Assembly (NCBI GenBank): GCA_012934845.2
Contig: WNNJ02003535.1
Coordinates: 60,501 to 124,500, forward strand
Length of the DNA: 64,000 nucleotides
Direction of reading: 5' to 3'
Origin: Pomphorhynchus laevis
Lineage: Eukaryota > Acanthocephala > Palaeacanthocephala > Echinorhynchida > Pomphorhynchidae
Notes under the pieces: generated by a model
Database searches by the model: none
Seen by the model: only the letters and a program-made list of their open reading frames with translations
Told to the model about the DNA's origin: nothing
Made by a program: the position numbers and the translations under genes
In this document: in pieces, positions 24,307 to 34,499 of the stretch
Layout: each line of letters opens with the position of its first letter
Numbering within the stretch: the first letter of the stretch is position 1

Positions 24307-24375
24307 GCAAATAGATTATAACATTAGCTTTGCGATGTTTGATCTTATACACAATTCTGCATTACCTCAAATGCT
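24307..24375 (+). CDS. LRR micro-exon B1
   Basis: 69 nt, acceptor TTTGTAG, donor GTAAGT, phase 2-2. It encodes QIDYNISFAMFDLIHNSALP and ends QML. It could belong to gene B or be an upstream exon of either gene. A decayed copy lies 420 bp upstream. Confidence 0.65.
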
Positions 24376-25060
24376 GTAAGTCCGTTTTATTTTATATTCT
24401 ACAGCATATGTTTCAAAGCATATACCACAACCTAAAGTTAATAAATGATCCTTTCCAATTGTGGTTTTCTTAACTTTATTTTTTTTATAAAATTACTATT
24501 TATGACTTTTATTATTTATTATAATTATTTATTTCTATAAATAAATTTAAAAAAATAAACTAAGACATTATTTTTATGTATTGAATACGCGATCTTTGGC
24601 GCAAATATGTTTATCTTATTTATGAACAATATTGAGACAAATGTTTAAGTTTTTAGTTAAACAATTTGTTTTCCTTTATATATCTGTAAGCTTCTTAAAT
24701 TCGATGATTTAAGTTTAAATATATAAATATCAAGTACTTTCTAAATAACGTAATCTTAAGCGGTATTTATTTCATTCGTTTCATTTATTTCATATTAATA
24801 AAGAAATTTTTACAAACATATGCATTCATCAAATTATACACAAATGAACCTTTTCTTGACTTCACATCTGTTAGTTTTACAGATATTTGTAAAAATCTAT
24901 ATATTTACTTATAGATATGAATATTGTGTAGAGTTATTTTCCAGATTATAGCGTACAATTTAGTTATCACGGACTTACTCTTAAAATTTTTGTATGCAGT
25001 ACATAAATCAGTTAAACTTTTTGATGAACCTGCACGTTGTTTTAACCCAATCTATAAACC
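24376..25060. other. AT-rich intron, no feature recognised
   Basis: The frame at 24,924-25,109 follows a good-looking acceptor (TTTTCCAG) but has no donor in the LRR phase and runs into the dispersed repeat at 25,064. It is not called as an exon. Confidence 0.3.
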
Positions 25061-25063
25061 AAC

Positions 25064-25200
25064 ATTAGTACGTCTAATTTTAGTATTAGTGGACCTCATC
25101 ACCTATTGATCAAATACCTACTTTATACGTTCCGGGCCTTTTAATGTCGGCTTACGATCACTCGACTCTTTTCTTTATTGACAAATAAATTGAATGAAAG
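25064..25200 (-). repeat. Dispersed short repeat (MITE-like), copy 1
   Basis: It matches the reverse complement of 52,262-52,400 over about 110 bp, including GTGGACCTCATCA, GATCAAATACCTA, CGTTCCGGGCCTTTTAATG and GATCACTCGACTC. A shorter match occurs at 55,128-55,195. No coding capacity. Confidence 0.6.
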
Positions 25201-25659
25201 ACTTTCGTCTTATATTTTGCAAATGTAATTGAAATCATTTTTTTTATGACTTATTATATATGACAGAATATTTCTCAAACTTTTTGTAGACGAAGAAGTT
25301 TGAAAACACGAAATTTCATAGTCAATTTATAAAAATTGACTTTTATTTTAAATTTCAATATTTTATTTTCACTCTTTAGAAAATGTAAAATTTTATATAA
25401 AATCTTATATAACAATTATTTATAATTTTTATTCTCTAATTATTAAATTTTGATTTATTCATTTAGCATTTTTATTTTTATTTATTTATTTTTATTTATT
25501 TATTTTTATTTATTTATTTTTATCTATTTATTTTTATCAACTTAAACTGTATATAATAAAGAATCAATAAAAGTTATATTACTATTAAATTACTATAATT
25601 TATTTTAAAAACTATTAGTCAATATTGGTTAAGTATGCATATTATAATGTAAATTTCAG

Positions 25660-25749
25660 GTGTAAACGTTGTATTACATTAAGGTGTTTACATTCAATAT
25701 GTGTTCCTGGAAAACATATTGAGCGTGTTGCTCGCAAACAAAGCATCAG
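25660..25749 (+). CDS. Cysteine-rich micro-exon B2
   Basis: 90 nt, acceptor AATTTCAG, donor GTTAGA, phase 2-2. It encodes CKRCITLRCLHSICVPGKHI followed by nine basic residues. The Cx2-C-x4-C-x4-C-VPG spacing recalls the first half of an LDLa module, but the acidic calcium-binding half is absent, so this is only a resemblance. It joins to B1 through CTG and to the next exon through AGC. An N-terminal cap role is inferred from position. Confidence 0.5.
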
Positions 25750-27213
25750 GTTAGACCTTTTTAGTTCTGAAATTGTTTTATAAAATAAATTATAAATGTT
25801 TTTTAGTCAAATAGAATTACTTTTGTTATCAATAATAATTGGTTTTAACCACTCTTTCTTGAACTTTAAAAATACGTAATTTACATACTTTGTGATACAA
25901 GAAATGGCATATAACTAAAATAATAGCTTTTTATTAATTAATAAAATGATTGCTTAAAAATGATTGAAAATTATAATGACTATAATTTACAGTGATAGTA
26001 TAATGCGCTTGTTAATATAATATTGTGAACAAATTTCGTTAATTCGCATTTGCTAAGGTTTCGCATATTCTACTTAGTATTTAAATCACGCCTAATTCAT
26101 TTAATTGCATTGCGTTCAGTCGATTAAAATCAGGTATATGCCATCCAACAAATATTTATTATAATGTAAATGGCCTTTCTACAATAAGTTGCTTTTAAAA
26201 TCATAATATTTGTCTGCATACTGATTTTTAATCTATTAAGTTTGTCTTTAAATGTGAAACAGGAAAGTAACCAGTTCTTATACACATTCTAGAAACGAAT
26301 TATTGTCTGTACGAAACATGGAGCTACATTATAACCCCCAAAAGAAATCTCTGATGCAAACAACACAATTTAAATTCTCGCTTTATTTTTCCGTTAACTA
26401 TTTGCGATTCAAGTTTACATTGAAATAAAAAAAACGACTTAAATAATGCAATATCAAATATGTAAATTGTTCGCATTATAGTATTGTTATTTACGCTGTC
26501 AATACACAATTTTCGATACATAGCATATTATATTAGAATATTTCATACTGTTATTTCCTAAACCTCTTTCTGAGAGCTAATTCCAAATATTTTATTAACC
26601 TTTAATATTGTATTTATTCTTGTTGTGTAGATTTCGAACATAATTTTTTATATTTTATGTAACATTATTTTTAATGAAAAATATTCAGATGTGCTTTCGG
26701 TGTATTTACGCTTTTGAAGGTCAAGTTTTCTTGCTAGAGCACTAAAAATCTGACTGCAGGGCATATACCAATTTTTCTAGTGACGCTAGCGGTAACTAGC
26801 GAAATATCAATACAATATTTTTCAACAACTGGTTTTGTTGCATTTTATTAAATTTGGGACTTTGAGGGCGGATAAACAAAACACATTTATTTTTGTAATT
26901 TCGTGTTTTGCCAGAAAAACAAAAAAAAGATTTCAATTTAACTTGATTGCATCTGTGAGCGAAAATTCTTCTGGCTGTGGCATGGCATTATCATCACAAG
27001 TATTGTTCCTATTCTTGATACAGCAGGATGATACCAATCAGCTTGGTTAAGTCTCATTAACTGCTGGCTCATCAGCTAAATATTTTTATTGGAACTACTT
27101 TATTTCTATATTTTTACCGTAAATTATAAAATCTCATTGTTAAAATTTTACCCAAACACATCATTGTATTGGATTATTTGCTTAATTGTATTAAATCATC
27201 TTTTGTAAATTAG
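25750..27213. other. Intron, no clear exon
   Basis: AT-rich. A frame after the acceptor at 26,263 stays open for about 55 codons but has no donor. Nothing else supported. Confidence 0.35.
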
Positions 27214-27273
27214 CAATCCATACGGCTACACATGTCCGACAAAGTATTCTAATCACAACGAATTTAAATACTT
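27214..27273 (+). CDS. Micro-exon B3, N-terminal cap-like
   Basis: 60 nt, acceptor AAATTAG, donor GTAAGT, phase 2-2. It encodes NPYGYTCPTKYSNHNEFKYL. It is shorter than an LRR unit, has one Cys, and ends in the usual split Leu. Probably the cap leading into the first LRR. Confidence 0.65.
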
Positions 27274-27667
27274 GTAAGTCCGCAAATTAGGATTATGTTT
27301 CAATGTGATTATATTTGAATTGCCATATAATATTTGTGTTTGCATTAACTTTGATGAAATAAAATACTTTTTAAATCAGTCCTGTCAAAACTTTTATCAA
27401 TATCTACTTAAGACATATTTTGATTGAATTGTAAATATTTGAATATTTGAGTAGTGAATTGAACTATTTATATTAATATCGATGAAATATTAATGAAACA
27501 ATTTGGTAAAATTGATTCCTAATACCTTAATTATATTCGTGGATATTTGTTGATTATTGATCCTTGACGTATACAATAGCCAGCTATAAAAGATAACTAG
27601 AAAATAAATAAAATCTACCAACTGATTTTGATCTATTTTCAATTTTGAAATAGGCATAGTTACTGGT

Positions 27668-27691
27668 CTTGTGACATGGGCATGTCACAAG
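27668..27691. repeat. Perfect inverted repeat, 11-bp arms
   Basis: CTTGTGACATG, GG, CATGTCACAAG inside an intron. No element boundary was recognised around it. Confidence 0.6.
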
Positions 27692-28196
27692 GCCGATACT
27701 CAACTTTCTTTAAACGATGTAAATGATGTAACTGATTTTGAATTTAGAAATACTTTACTAAATCATACGAACTTTAAAATTGTCATTTATTCTTTGAGAG
27801 GAATCACGAGCAAGAAAAACTAATACGTTTTGTATGAACTAATTTGTAAATATTTTTAGATTAATAAAAGTTTTATTTAAATTATTATTTTCATTTTACA
27901 AAATAAAAATTATTAAAATAAAAATATTTTTTAATATTACAAATTTAAACAAATAATATATTACAAATATTAGTAAATATTAGTTCATATTACAAATATA
28001 AACTAATTTGTAAATTAGTTTAATTAATGTTATTATTACAAAATAAAAGTTTCATTTAAACATTGGTTTATATCTTCAATAAATTAATAAAATAATAATT
28101 CTGTTTGATTCCATTTAATGTCTCACTCAATAATTGAATTAATAGAAGTACATATATTTCTTCCTAAACTGATTTTCTGATAACCAAATTTGACAG

Positions 28197-28265
28197 GAAA
28201 ATTGACTGTATCACATCAAGCACTGAACTTCTCGCAAAGCACGTTTTTCCATGCGTTGAGTATAT
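28197..28265 (+). CDS. LRR micro-exon B4
   Basis: 69 nt, acceptor TTGACAG, donor GTGAGT, phase 2-2. It encodes KIDCITSSTELLAKHVFPC and ends VEY, with two cysteines. Joined to B3 through TTG (Leu) and to B5 through ATT (Ile). Confidence 0.7.
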
Positions 28266-28707
28266 GTGAGTATTGTTTGTCGATAATATCATAAAATTTC
28301 ATATGTTTAATTTTTGGTACCCATTTGAGGGTAACTCTAACATTGCATTGTTTTAAAATATATTTAAACAATTATTTAGAATACATTATTTGTTTTTCAA
28401 TTATGCCAGTGTTTTTACTAAAATGTTTTTTAAATTTATTGAATTTGAAATAAAAAGTTTACAGTTGTAAATAGCTTCAAATAAAACCACATTGAGAATT
28501 AAAATTTCCCATGTTATCTATTTTGTAATGGGAGACTTAATCATTTGTTGTAGATTGCTTATGTTTCGTGAAACCCGAAGTACAGAGAACTAAAATATTT
28601 TAAATTACATTAACAAACACCACTGTGTTCATCATCATTGTTTTTATAAACAAATATTACTCTTTTGTAATATTTTAAATTAGGTAATATGAATTTTAGA
28701 TATTTAG

Positions 28708-28767
28708 TATATAAATATATATTTGGAATATGTATATTCCAAATATATATATATATATATATATATG
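28708..28767. repeat. Palindrome followed by (TA)n
   Basis: TATATTTGGAATAT, GT, ATATTCCAAATATA runs straight into about 12 TA units. Likely simple-sequence expansion at a hairpin. Confidence 0.7.
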
Positions 28768-29138
28768 GACATTCACCACCAATTATTAGAAATAATAAAT
28801 CTTTTTAAAATAAATAAATAAAAAAATTAATAATATTATTCAATAATATTATATTAATTAATATCTATTATTAATTATTATATATAGTATTAATCAATCT
28901 TTTTAACATTATAAATATAATGTTTTTACGTTAATAAATATTCTACAATTTCTAAAAATAATTTAATTTTCTAGCTTTAACTAATTTTAGTAAATTTAAT
29001 AAATTATAATTAATTTTGATCTCTTGTTAGATAACATTTAATTATTTCTAAGTTCTATTTTTAAACCAGTTCATATGCTTTCATTTGTTTTCAATTATAT
29101 TAAATTTAAGTAATTCATCTTTGGTCATTTTTATTTAG

Positions 29139-29210
29139 TGACATCATCGATAATGGCGCTATGAATTATAGATTTATTTTCACAATTACCCGTTATAATG
29201 TGAAATGCTT
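29139..29210 (+). CDS. LRR micro-exon B5
   Basis: 72 nt, acceptor TATTTAG, donor GTAAGT, phase 2-2. It encodes DIIDNGAMNYRFIFTITRYN and ends KCL. The end of this exon resembles the end of the next one, so they may be related by duplication. Confidence 0.7.
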
Positions 29211-29323
29211 GTAAGTATATAATTTTTTTATTAGAAAATCGTTTGATGTTATCAACTTTTTAAGAATTTTAAATTCAATTTATTATTTAATTGAAAACAT
29301 TCGATTCTTGGTTATTTAATCAG

Positions 29324-29452
29324 CATTTTGAATGAAAACTCGTTGAAAATGTCAACTCATAATTACACTGTTATTCCCTATATACCAGCATTGCATAAAT
29401 TTTACTTTCTAAAAGCAGATAATGAAATTATTCGTTATAATGTGAACAGCTT
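29324..29452 (+). CDS. Double-length LRR exon B6
   Basis: 129 nt (43 codons), acceptor TAATCAG, donor GTATGC, phase 2-2. It encodes ILNENSLKMSTHNYTVIPYI, then PALHKFYFLKADNEIIRYN and ends NSL, so two LRR lengths lie in one exon. The second half resembles the end of B5. A decayed copy of the first half sits at about 30,755-30,845. Confidence 0.6.
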
Positions 29453-29599
29453 GTATGCTAATAAGTTTCTTTATGAAACATATTTAAAGTTGTCAACTTT
29501 AAATCGACAAAAAATTTAAATACCGGTTTAATAATCATAATTTTTTTATATAAAGTGCTTTTTAATATAATAATATTATTAATAATAAGAACAAAAAAG

Positions 29600-30030
29600 A
29601 TGTCTAAGGTCGTGAAAACTCTTAAGCATATTTTTGTGCCATTTTCTGAGGTCGCAGTTAGCTGCTGGTGAACGTAGGCTATTTACTAGTCACCGTTACC
29701 ACTCTTGTATAAATACGTGTCTATTGACCTCCTGTTCCGTCGTATTTTCGGGGAATTCGATAGTGGAAGAGAATCCACAACTCGCCGATTATTGTCTGCG
29801 CTCGCACGGATGTTGACTATTTAGTTCGAAGCACCTAGTTCTGTTGCTAGGAATCCTCATTGGATTATCGACGACTATCCATGGATCAGTCTGACATTAT
29901 CGCTGTATGTGGATCGACCTCTATTCGCATTAATATCACATATTATAATATCCACATATTATAACATATGTGTATAATATGTTCTTCCTGATGGAAGAAC
30001 GTTCATCCTGATGACCTCTCTTTCTTATCG
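29600..30030. other. GC-richer island of unknown origin in an intron
   Basis: About 400 bp less AT-rich than its surroundings, with a TATA-like GTATAAATA near 29,707 and a T-rich end. The 60-aa frame here is not recognised. It could be an inserted short element; terminal repeats were not found. Confidence 0.3.
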
Positions 30031-30286
30031 TATTATTTATTAGTAAATTCATAAAATTGATTTTTATTTTAAATTTTAATTTTAAATTCGACCGTTATAT
30101 AATTAGGAATTGTATAAAATCTTATATAATTATTTATTATTTAGAATTATTAATCTTTATTTATATAGTATAAAATACGTAAACTGAGTTATCTAATCAA
30201 ATTATTTATAAATTGGAAGCAGAATTTCAAACCAATTTACTTATATTTTGCTTATATAAATATTTATTCAATATTTAATTTATTAA

Positions 30287-30445
30287 AAATTTTTTGGAGC
30301 TGAATCAAAGAATAGATGAAAATGTTTTATTGATATTTCGCTAAATATAAACTTTTTATATCAATAAAAAGTTTTTCTCTATTCTTTGATCCATCTCGAA
30401 TAATTCTTTACCAATAATGGATTATTATCAACTATTTTAAATTGA
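30287..30445. repeat. Foldback element, diverged copy
   Basis: The left part (GAATCAAAGAATAGATG, GATATTTCGCTAA) and right part (CTATTCTTTGATCCATCT, TATCAACTATTTTAAA) are inverted relative to each other. Both match the better-preserved foldback element at 57,158-57,386. Roughly 160 bp. Confidence 0.55.
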
Positions 30446-30589
30446 ATTTATTCAAACAATCAACATTATCGATTTATAATTTTCTAAAATATAATTTCTA
30501 AAAATCTTTTAAAATAAAAACGAATTGATATTTCATTTCGTATTACAAAGTCTACTTAAGATTATTAAATTTTGTAAAATTACCCACAA

Positions 30590-30850
30590 TTCAGGTTTTG
30601 ATTATATTTGTTCTCAAAATGTTTGAAGTTATCAACTATTAAGAATAAAAACCTGAGCATGAAAAGAGTAAATACTGATTGGCAATTTAATCTATTTTTT
30701 AATTAACAATATCAAAAAATTAGGTATGATGTTTGTAAAGCCTCAAATTTGAATGAAAATTACTTTAAAATGTCAATCCAGATTTACACTGTAATTTCCT
30801 ATATACAAATTTGGACTAAATATTGCTTTTATATAAAAGGATAGGGAGAT
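30590..30850 (+). pseudogene. Decayed copy of LRR exons B5-B6
   Basis: 30,590-30,640 resembles the end of B5 and its intron. 30,755-30,850 resembles B6 (GAATGAAAATTAC, AAAATGTCAATCC, CCTATATACAAA), but splice sites are lost and a stop ends it. Evidence for local segment duplication of exons. Confidence 0.5.
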
Positions 30851-31696
30851 TATTAAATGTACTTACTACATCCGTTTTTATAAATCAAATCAGCTAACTT
30901 AGTAAAAATATTTTTATTTATAAATATTTTATTTATAATATTTTTATAGTTATAAAATATCTTTATTTCTCATTCATATATTATGTTTTATATATTATAT
31001 TTTTCATTTATATGTGTATTATATTAGTTAGCTGATCTAATTATTGGCATTTTTATTGGTTTCTAATAACGCTTCTTTGTGCATTTCTATTAACGTTCCT
31101 CTTTTCGCTACTGCTGATCTTCCCATTTGCGTTTCTATTTCCTATTCTGTTGGCGTTCAACTTACCGTTTCTGTTAGGATGTTTTATAGCAGTTTTTATA
31201 AAAGTTTTTATTTCATTTTTATTCGTTTTTTGATATAGAGAAAATATTTGAATTAACATAAAATTAATTTGATATATTTTGTAAAAAATAGAGTTTTATA
31301 AAAGTGTCGATATAGCTATTGTCAATCTTGACTATTGACTATTGACTATCGACTCAGTTATATAAATAAGAGTTCGAATTTCAATTAATTTATTTAAACA
31401 ATAAACATTATCGATTGATAATTTTCTAAAAAATTATCAAAAATGATAAAAATAGAAAGTAGAATATTTTTTATTTTTTTATTTTTAAATTATAATTTAT
31501 TCATGATTTACATTATTTCAAATATTGTCTGATTTATTATTTTCGAAGATTATTAATGTAAATTATTTGCGTATATTATTATGATTTATATATTACGAAT
31601 AAATCGAAATTTTCGGTCATAAATATGAGTCAGAATTTCAAAGCAAATTGTTCTTATTTTGATTTTAATATGTGGCTAATTACATTTAAAATTTAG

Positions 31697-31765
31697 GAAT
31701 CTTTATAATTCAAACTTTGATGTAATGCATCCTGAAATTTGTTCAATGTATAAACTTAGAGAATT
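31697..31765 (+). CDS. LRR micro-exon B7
   Basis: 69 nt, acceptor AATTTAG, donor GTATGA, phase 2-2. It encodes NLYNSNFDVMHPEICSMYK and ends LRE. First of seven exons in 900 bp separated by mostly 47-53 nt introns. Confidence 0.75.
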
Positions 31766-31815
31766 GTATGAAATATATAGTAACTGTTTTGGATCAAAAG
31801 TATGATTGCTTTTAG

Positions 31816-31887
31816 ATCATTGTTTAATGTAACAGGAATTGATAACGCAATTGATAGAATGTCGTGCTGTAAAAGTTTATCGAAGCT
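31816..31887 (+). CDS. LRR micro-exon B8
   Basis: 72 nt after a 50-nt intron, acceptor TTTTAG, donor GTATGT, phase 2-2. It encodes SLFNVTGIDNAIDRMSCCKS and ends LSKL. Confidence 0.75.
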
Positions 31888-31938
31888 GTATGTCTACCGA
31901 AAACAGAAATTTTGTATAATTTATTTATGAATTTTTAG

Positions 31939-32013
31939 GGACATGTCTTTTAATAGAATTACGGAGTTTAACAAACTGTACGACATTCTTTTAAATACTA
32001 AACTGCGAATTTT
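31939..32013 (+). CDS. LRR micro-exon B9
   Basis: 75 nt after a 51-nt intron, acceptor TTTTTAG, donor GTAAGT, phase 2-2. It encodes DMSFNRITEFNKLYDILLN and ends LRIL, a canonical LRR. Confidence 0.85.
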
Positions 32014-32060
32014 GTAAGTTATTCAGCAACTATTTACATTGCAAATATATAATTGCGTAG

Positions 32061-32147
32061 GAACCTGTCTTTCAATGACATTGAATATCTTAAGCATGTT
32101 AATCAAAATACATCGACAATATTGTCTAAATCAATATTAGAAGTTCT
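32061..32147 (+). CDS. LRR micro-exon B10
   Basis: 87 nt after a 47-nt intron, acceptor TGCGTAG, donor GTAAGT, phase 2-2. It encodes NLSFNDIEYLKHVNQNTSTI and ends LEVL. A longer LRR of 29 residues. Confidence 0.85.
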
Positions 32148-32270
32148 GTAAGTGTATTAATTAACAGATAAAAATAGTTTTTATTGATTAGATATTATTG
32201 CTTACATATTACTTAGATATTATTTAATGTTTCTTCGAAATGTTTAAATACTTGTCCCTATTTTCTAAAG

Positions 32271-32339
32271 GGACCTTTCGAATAATAAATTAACTCTGAT
32301 TACAATGCAATGGATGCTAACCCCATCGCTTCGTGTTCT
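32271..32339 (+). CDS. LRR micro-exon B11
   Basis: 69 nt, acceptor CTAAAG, donor GTAAGT, phase 2-2. It encodes DLSNNKLTLITMQWMLTP and ends LRVL, the closest match to the LRR consensus in the window. Confidence 0.9.
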
Positions 32340-32392
32340 GTAAGTATTTTATAAACTATTTAACTTTTACTGGTAACAATTCCTTTGAACAG

Positions 32393-32473
32393 AAACTGCT
32401 CTTTTAATCAAATTCGTAACGTCTATTTCAGTGGATTTTTGTTGTATGGAAATGCAAGCCAATTGTCGACATT
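32393..32473 (+). CDS. LRR micro-exon B12
   Basis: 81 nt after a 53-nt intron, acceptor GAACAG, donor GTAAGT, phase 2-2. It encodes NCSFNQIRNVYFSGFLLYGN and ends LSTL. Confidence 0.85.
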
Positions 32474-32525
32474 GTAAGTGTTATTTTGAATTCAAAGAAT
32501 TTAATTCGTTCCGTATGTCAAACAG

Positions 32526-32597
32526 AAATCTTGCGAATAATCGAGATTTAATTTTCGAGCAAAACATATTTAACTGCCTTACAGGCCTTACTGAAAT
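32526..32597 (+). CDS. LRR micro-exon B13
   Basis: 72 nt after a 52-nt intron, acceptor AAACAG, donor GTAAGT, phase 2-2. It encodes NLANNRDLIFEQNIFNCLTG and ends LTEM. Joined across the PLE-bearing intron to the exon at 37461 through ATT (Ile). Confidence 0.8.
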
Positions 32598-32689
32598 GTA
32601 AGTATTAAAATTTATTAATGAAATGATTTACTTTGAAATTTAAAGGATTAAAGTTAGCAAGTTTAATTTTGAAATTAAAATAGGATGTA

Positions 32690-32880
32690 ATCACCGCGTT
32701 ACAGTTTCGTCAGTGGCTCATCTGAAACATGGAACGCATATAAACATCGTCACAAATGCATTAACAATTAATAACATAATTATTATCGAATCAAGCCAGC
32801 CCACCGCCTCATCTTTATTGTTAAGGCTCTTGTCGCTATCTGCACCCGATATTAAGATTGCCTCCATTAGTATATAAATG
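32690..32880 (-). mobile_element. Short retroelement fragment in intron
   Basis: GATATTAAGATTGCCTCC with its flank resembles 22,955-22,990 of the minus-strand RT fragment, and the segment is less AT-rich than its surroundings. A small relic of the same group; weak. Confidence 0.35.
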
Positions 32881-33329
32881 GACATTATGATAATAAATGG
32901 ACTACTTAAACTATCTGACTAGTAAATTAAAACGTGTTTACATTATTTTATTTTCACTTTTTATTTTAACTGTTTAAAATCAAAAATAACTACTTGCCAT
33001 TTTGAGAAATTTAATAAAACGTTTTTTACTTTAAAAAATGTCCCAAAATAAAATAACCTTCTTGTTGTATATATAAAAAGATTTGAAAATCAACGCAGTT
33101 GTGCAAAAACCAAAATAATAACGCATTTTATTTAATTAAAACCAATTAGCAAGAAATATAATTTGTAAATTAAACATTTATTTAAATTTATACCAATAAA
33201 TACTAAAGATTGTATTTATATTAAAAAATGTAACCAAATTTATTTTTCCAGATTTATTTTCACAGTTTAAAATTAAAAATAATTTGGAATTGTATCAGAA
33301 TACGTTTATAGTATATGTTAAAACACCCC

Positions 33330-33740
33330 TTTACCTTAAGGAGATCAATATATTCGTAAATCAAATATAATAAAAAAATATACAAGCAAATTAAAACTTT
33401 GAGCAATACAAAAAACAAATGAGTTCAATATAGTAAAATTTGAATTTTTTTACTATGGAATCATATCTGTAAAGGCATAAACAATTTAAAGTATTTAGCA
33501 CAAATAGTGGATATCGTTTATTGATTATTGCATGCATTTGATTCATTTTATAACCATAAAAGAAAAATAAAGATGATGCATTCGAATTGAATTAGAATTC
33601 GTTTTCCCTTTACCTTATATAGATCGATATATTCGTAAATTAAATCTAATAAAAATTAAATATACAAGCAAGTTAAAATTTTGAGCAATGCAGTAAACAA
33701 ATAAGTTCAATATAATAAAATTAGAAAAGTTAATTAATAT
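33330..33740. repeat. Diverged tandem duplication, about 270 bp offset
   Basis: 33,334-33,450 (CCCTTTACCTTAAGGAGATC, ATATTCGTAAATC, TACAAGCAAATTAAA) recurs at 33,604-33,720 with some 80-85% identity. AT-rich and non-coding. Confidence 0.55.
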
Positions 33741-33869
33741 GGAACTATATCTGTTATATAAAGCTAGATTTCATATTATTTAATATTCATTTTAATACGA
33801 ATTATATTTTAATAATCTATATTTTTATTAAATTTTACAAATCTAAAAATGCTAGTTTTTAAAAATATT

Positions 33870-34045
33870 TTTTATGCGACAGCATCTATTTCCAGAGCAT
33901 CTAATCCAATGGGTGATGGTACTCTACCAGAACTCCGAAAGCCGTGTTTTAAGTGCAGCTGGAATGTTACAGCCATTTCGAATATTAGTGGGCGTCAATC
34001 AGGGAAGCGCTCTATCACCAGCCTTATTAATAATACTCTAAATTT
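33870..34045 (+). mobile_element. LINE RT fragment
   Basis: A reading with one frame change gives a degraded upstream part and then FRILVGVNQGSALSPALL at about 33,978-34,030, the conserved RT box before the catalytic Asp pair. Only about 170 bp survives. Confidence 0.6.
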
Positions 34046-34499
34046 AATAAAAATCTAAATTTAATAAGGTTTTACAAATCCATAGTTCATAAACAAAAAT
34101 TTTCTCCAAATATTCGACATTAAACGAGTTGAAATTCGATGTTGTTGTGTAAAATCCCAATTAATATTTTGTTTTTATTAGTTTAAACGAATAAAATAAT
34201 ATAATTTATAAATTAAACATTGGGCTGAATTCAAATGTATACTTAAGATTATGAATTAAGTATTCAGAGAAAACCATTAGCGACTAAATTTGTTTAAATT
34301 TTATAAAAAAAAACAAACTGCAATCAATATTTACCTTGCAACGTTGACGTTTTACTTTAATGTTTATTTACTTAAATGTTTATATTAGAAACAAATTTTG
34401 TATTTAATTTCGAATATTAAATTTTAATCGTTCACGGCGTACAAAAATCGAGAAGAAACAAGAAAATGTTAATCACGAATTTTCAACTATTTCAATAGT

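Noticed and set aside
26264-26430. Open frame after the acceptor AAACAG at 26,263
   Set aside because: No GT donor in the right phase and no LRR or Cys pattern.
31360-31375. GAGTTCGAATTT as a tRNA T-loop
   Set aside because: No cloverleaf can be drawn around it.
31855-31914. LRR exon ending at the donor GTATAA near 31,915
   Set aside because: The phase-2 frame carries a TAA; the acceptor at 31,815 with the earlier GTATGT donor gives a clean exon instead.
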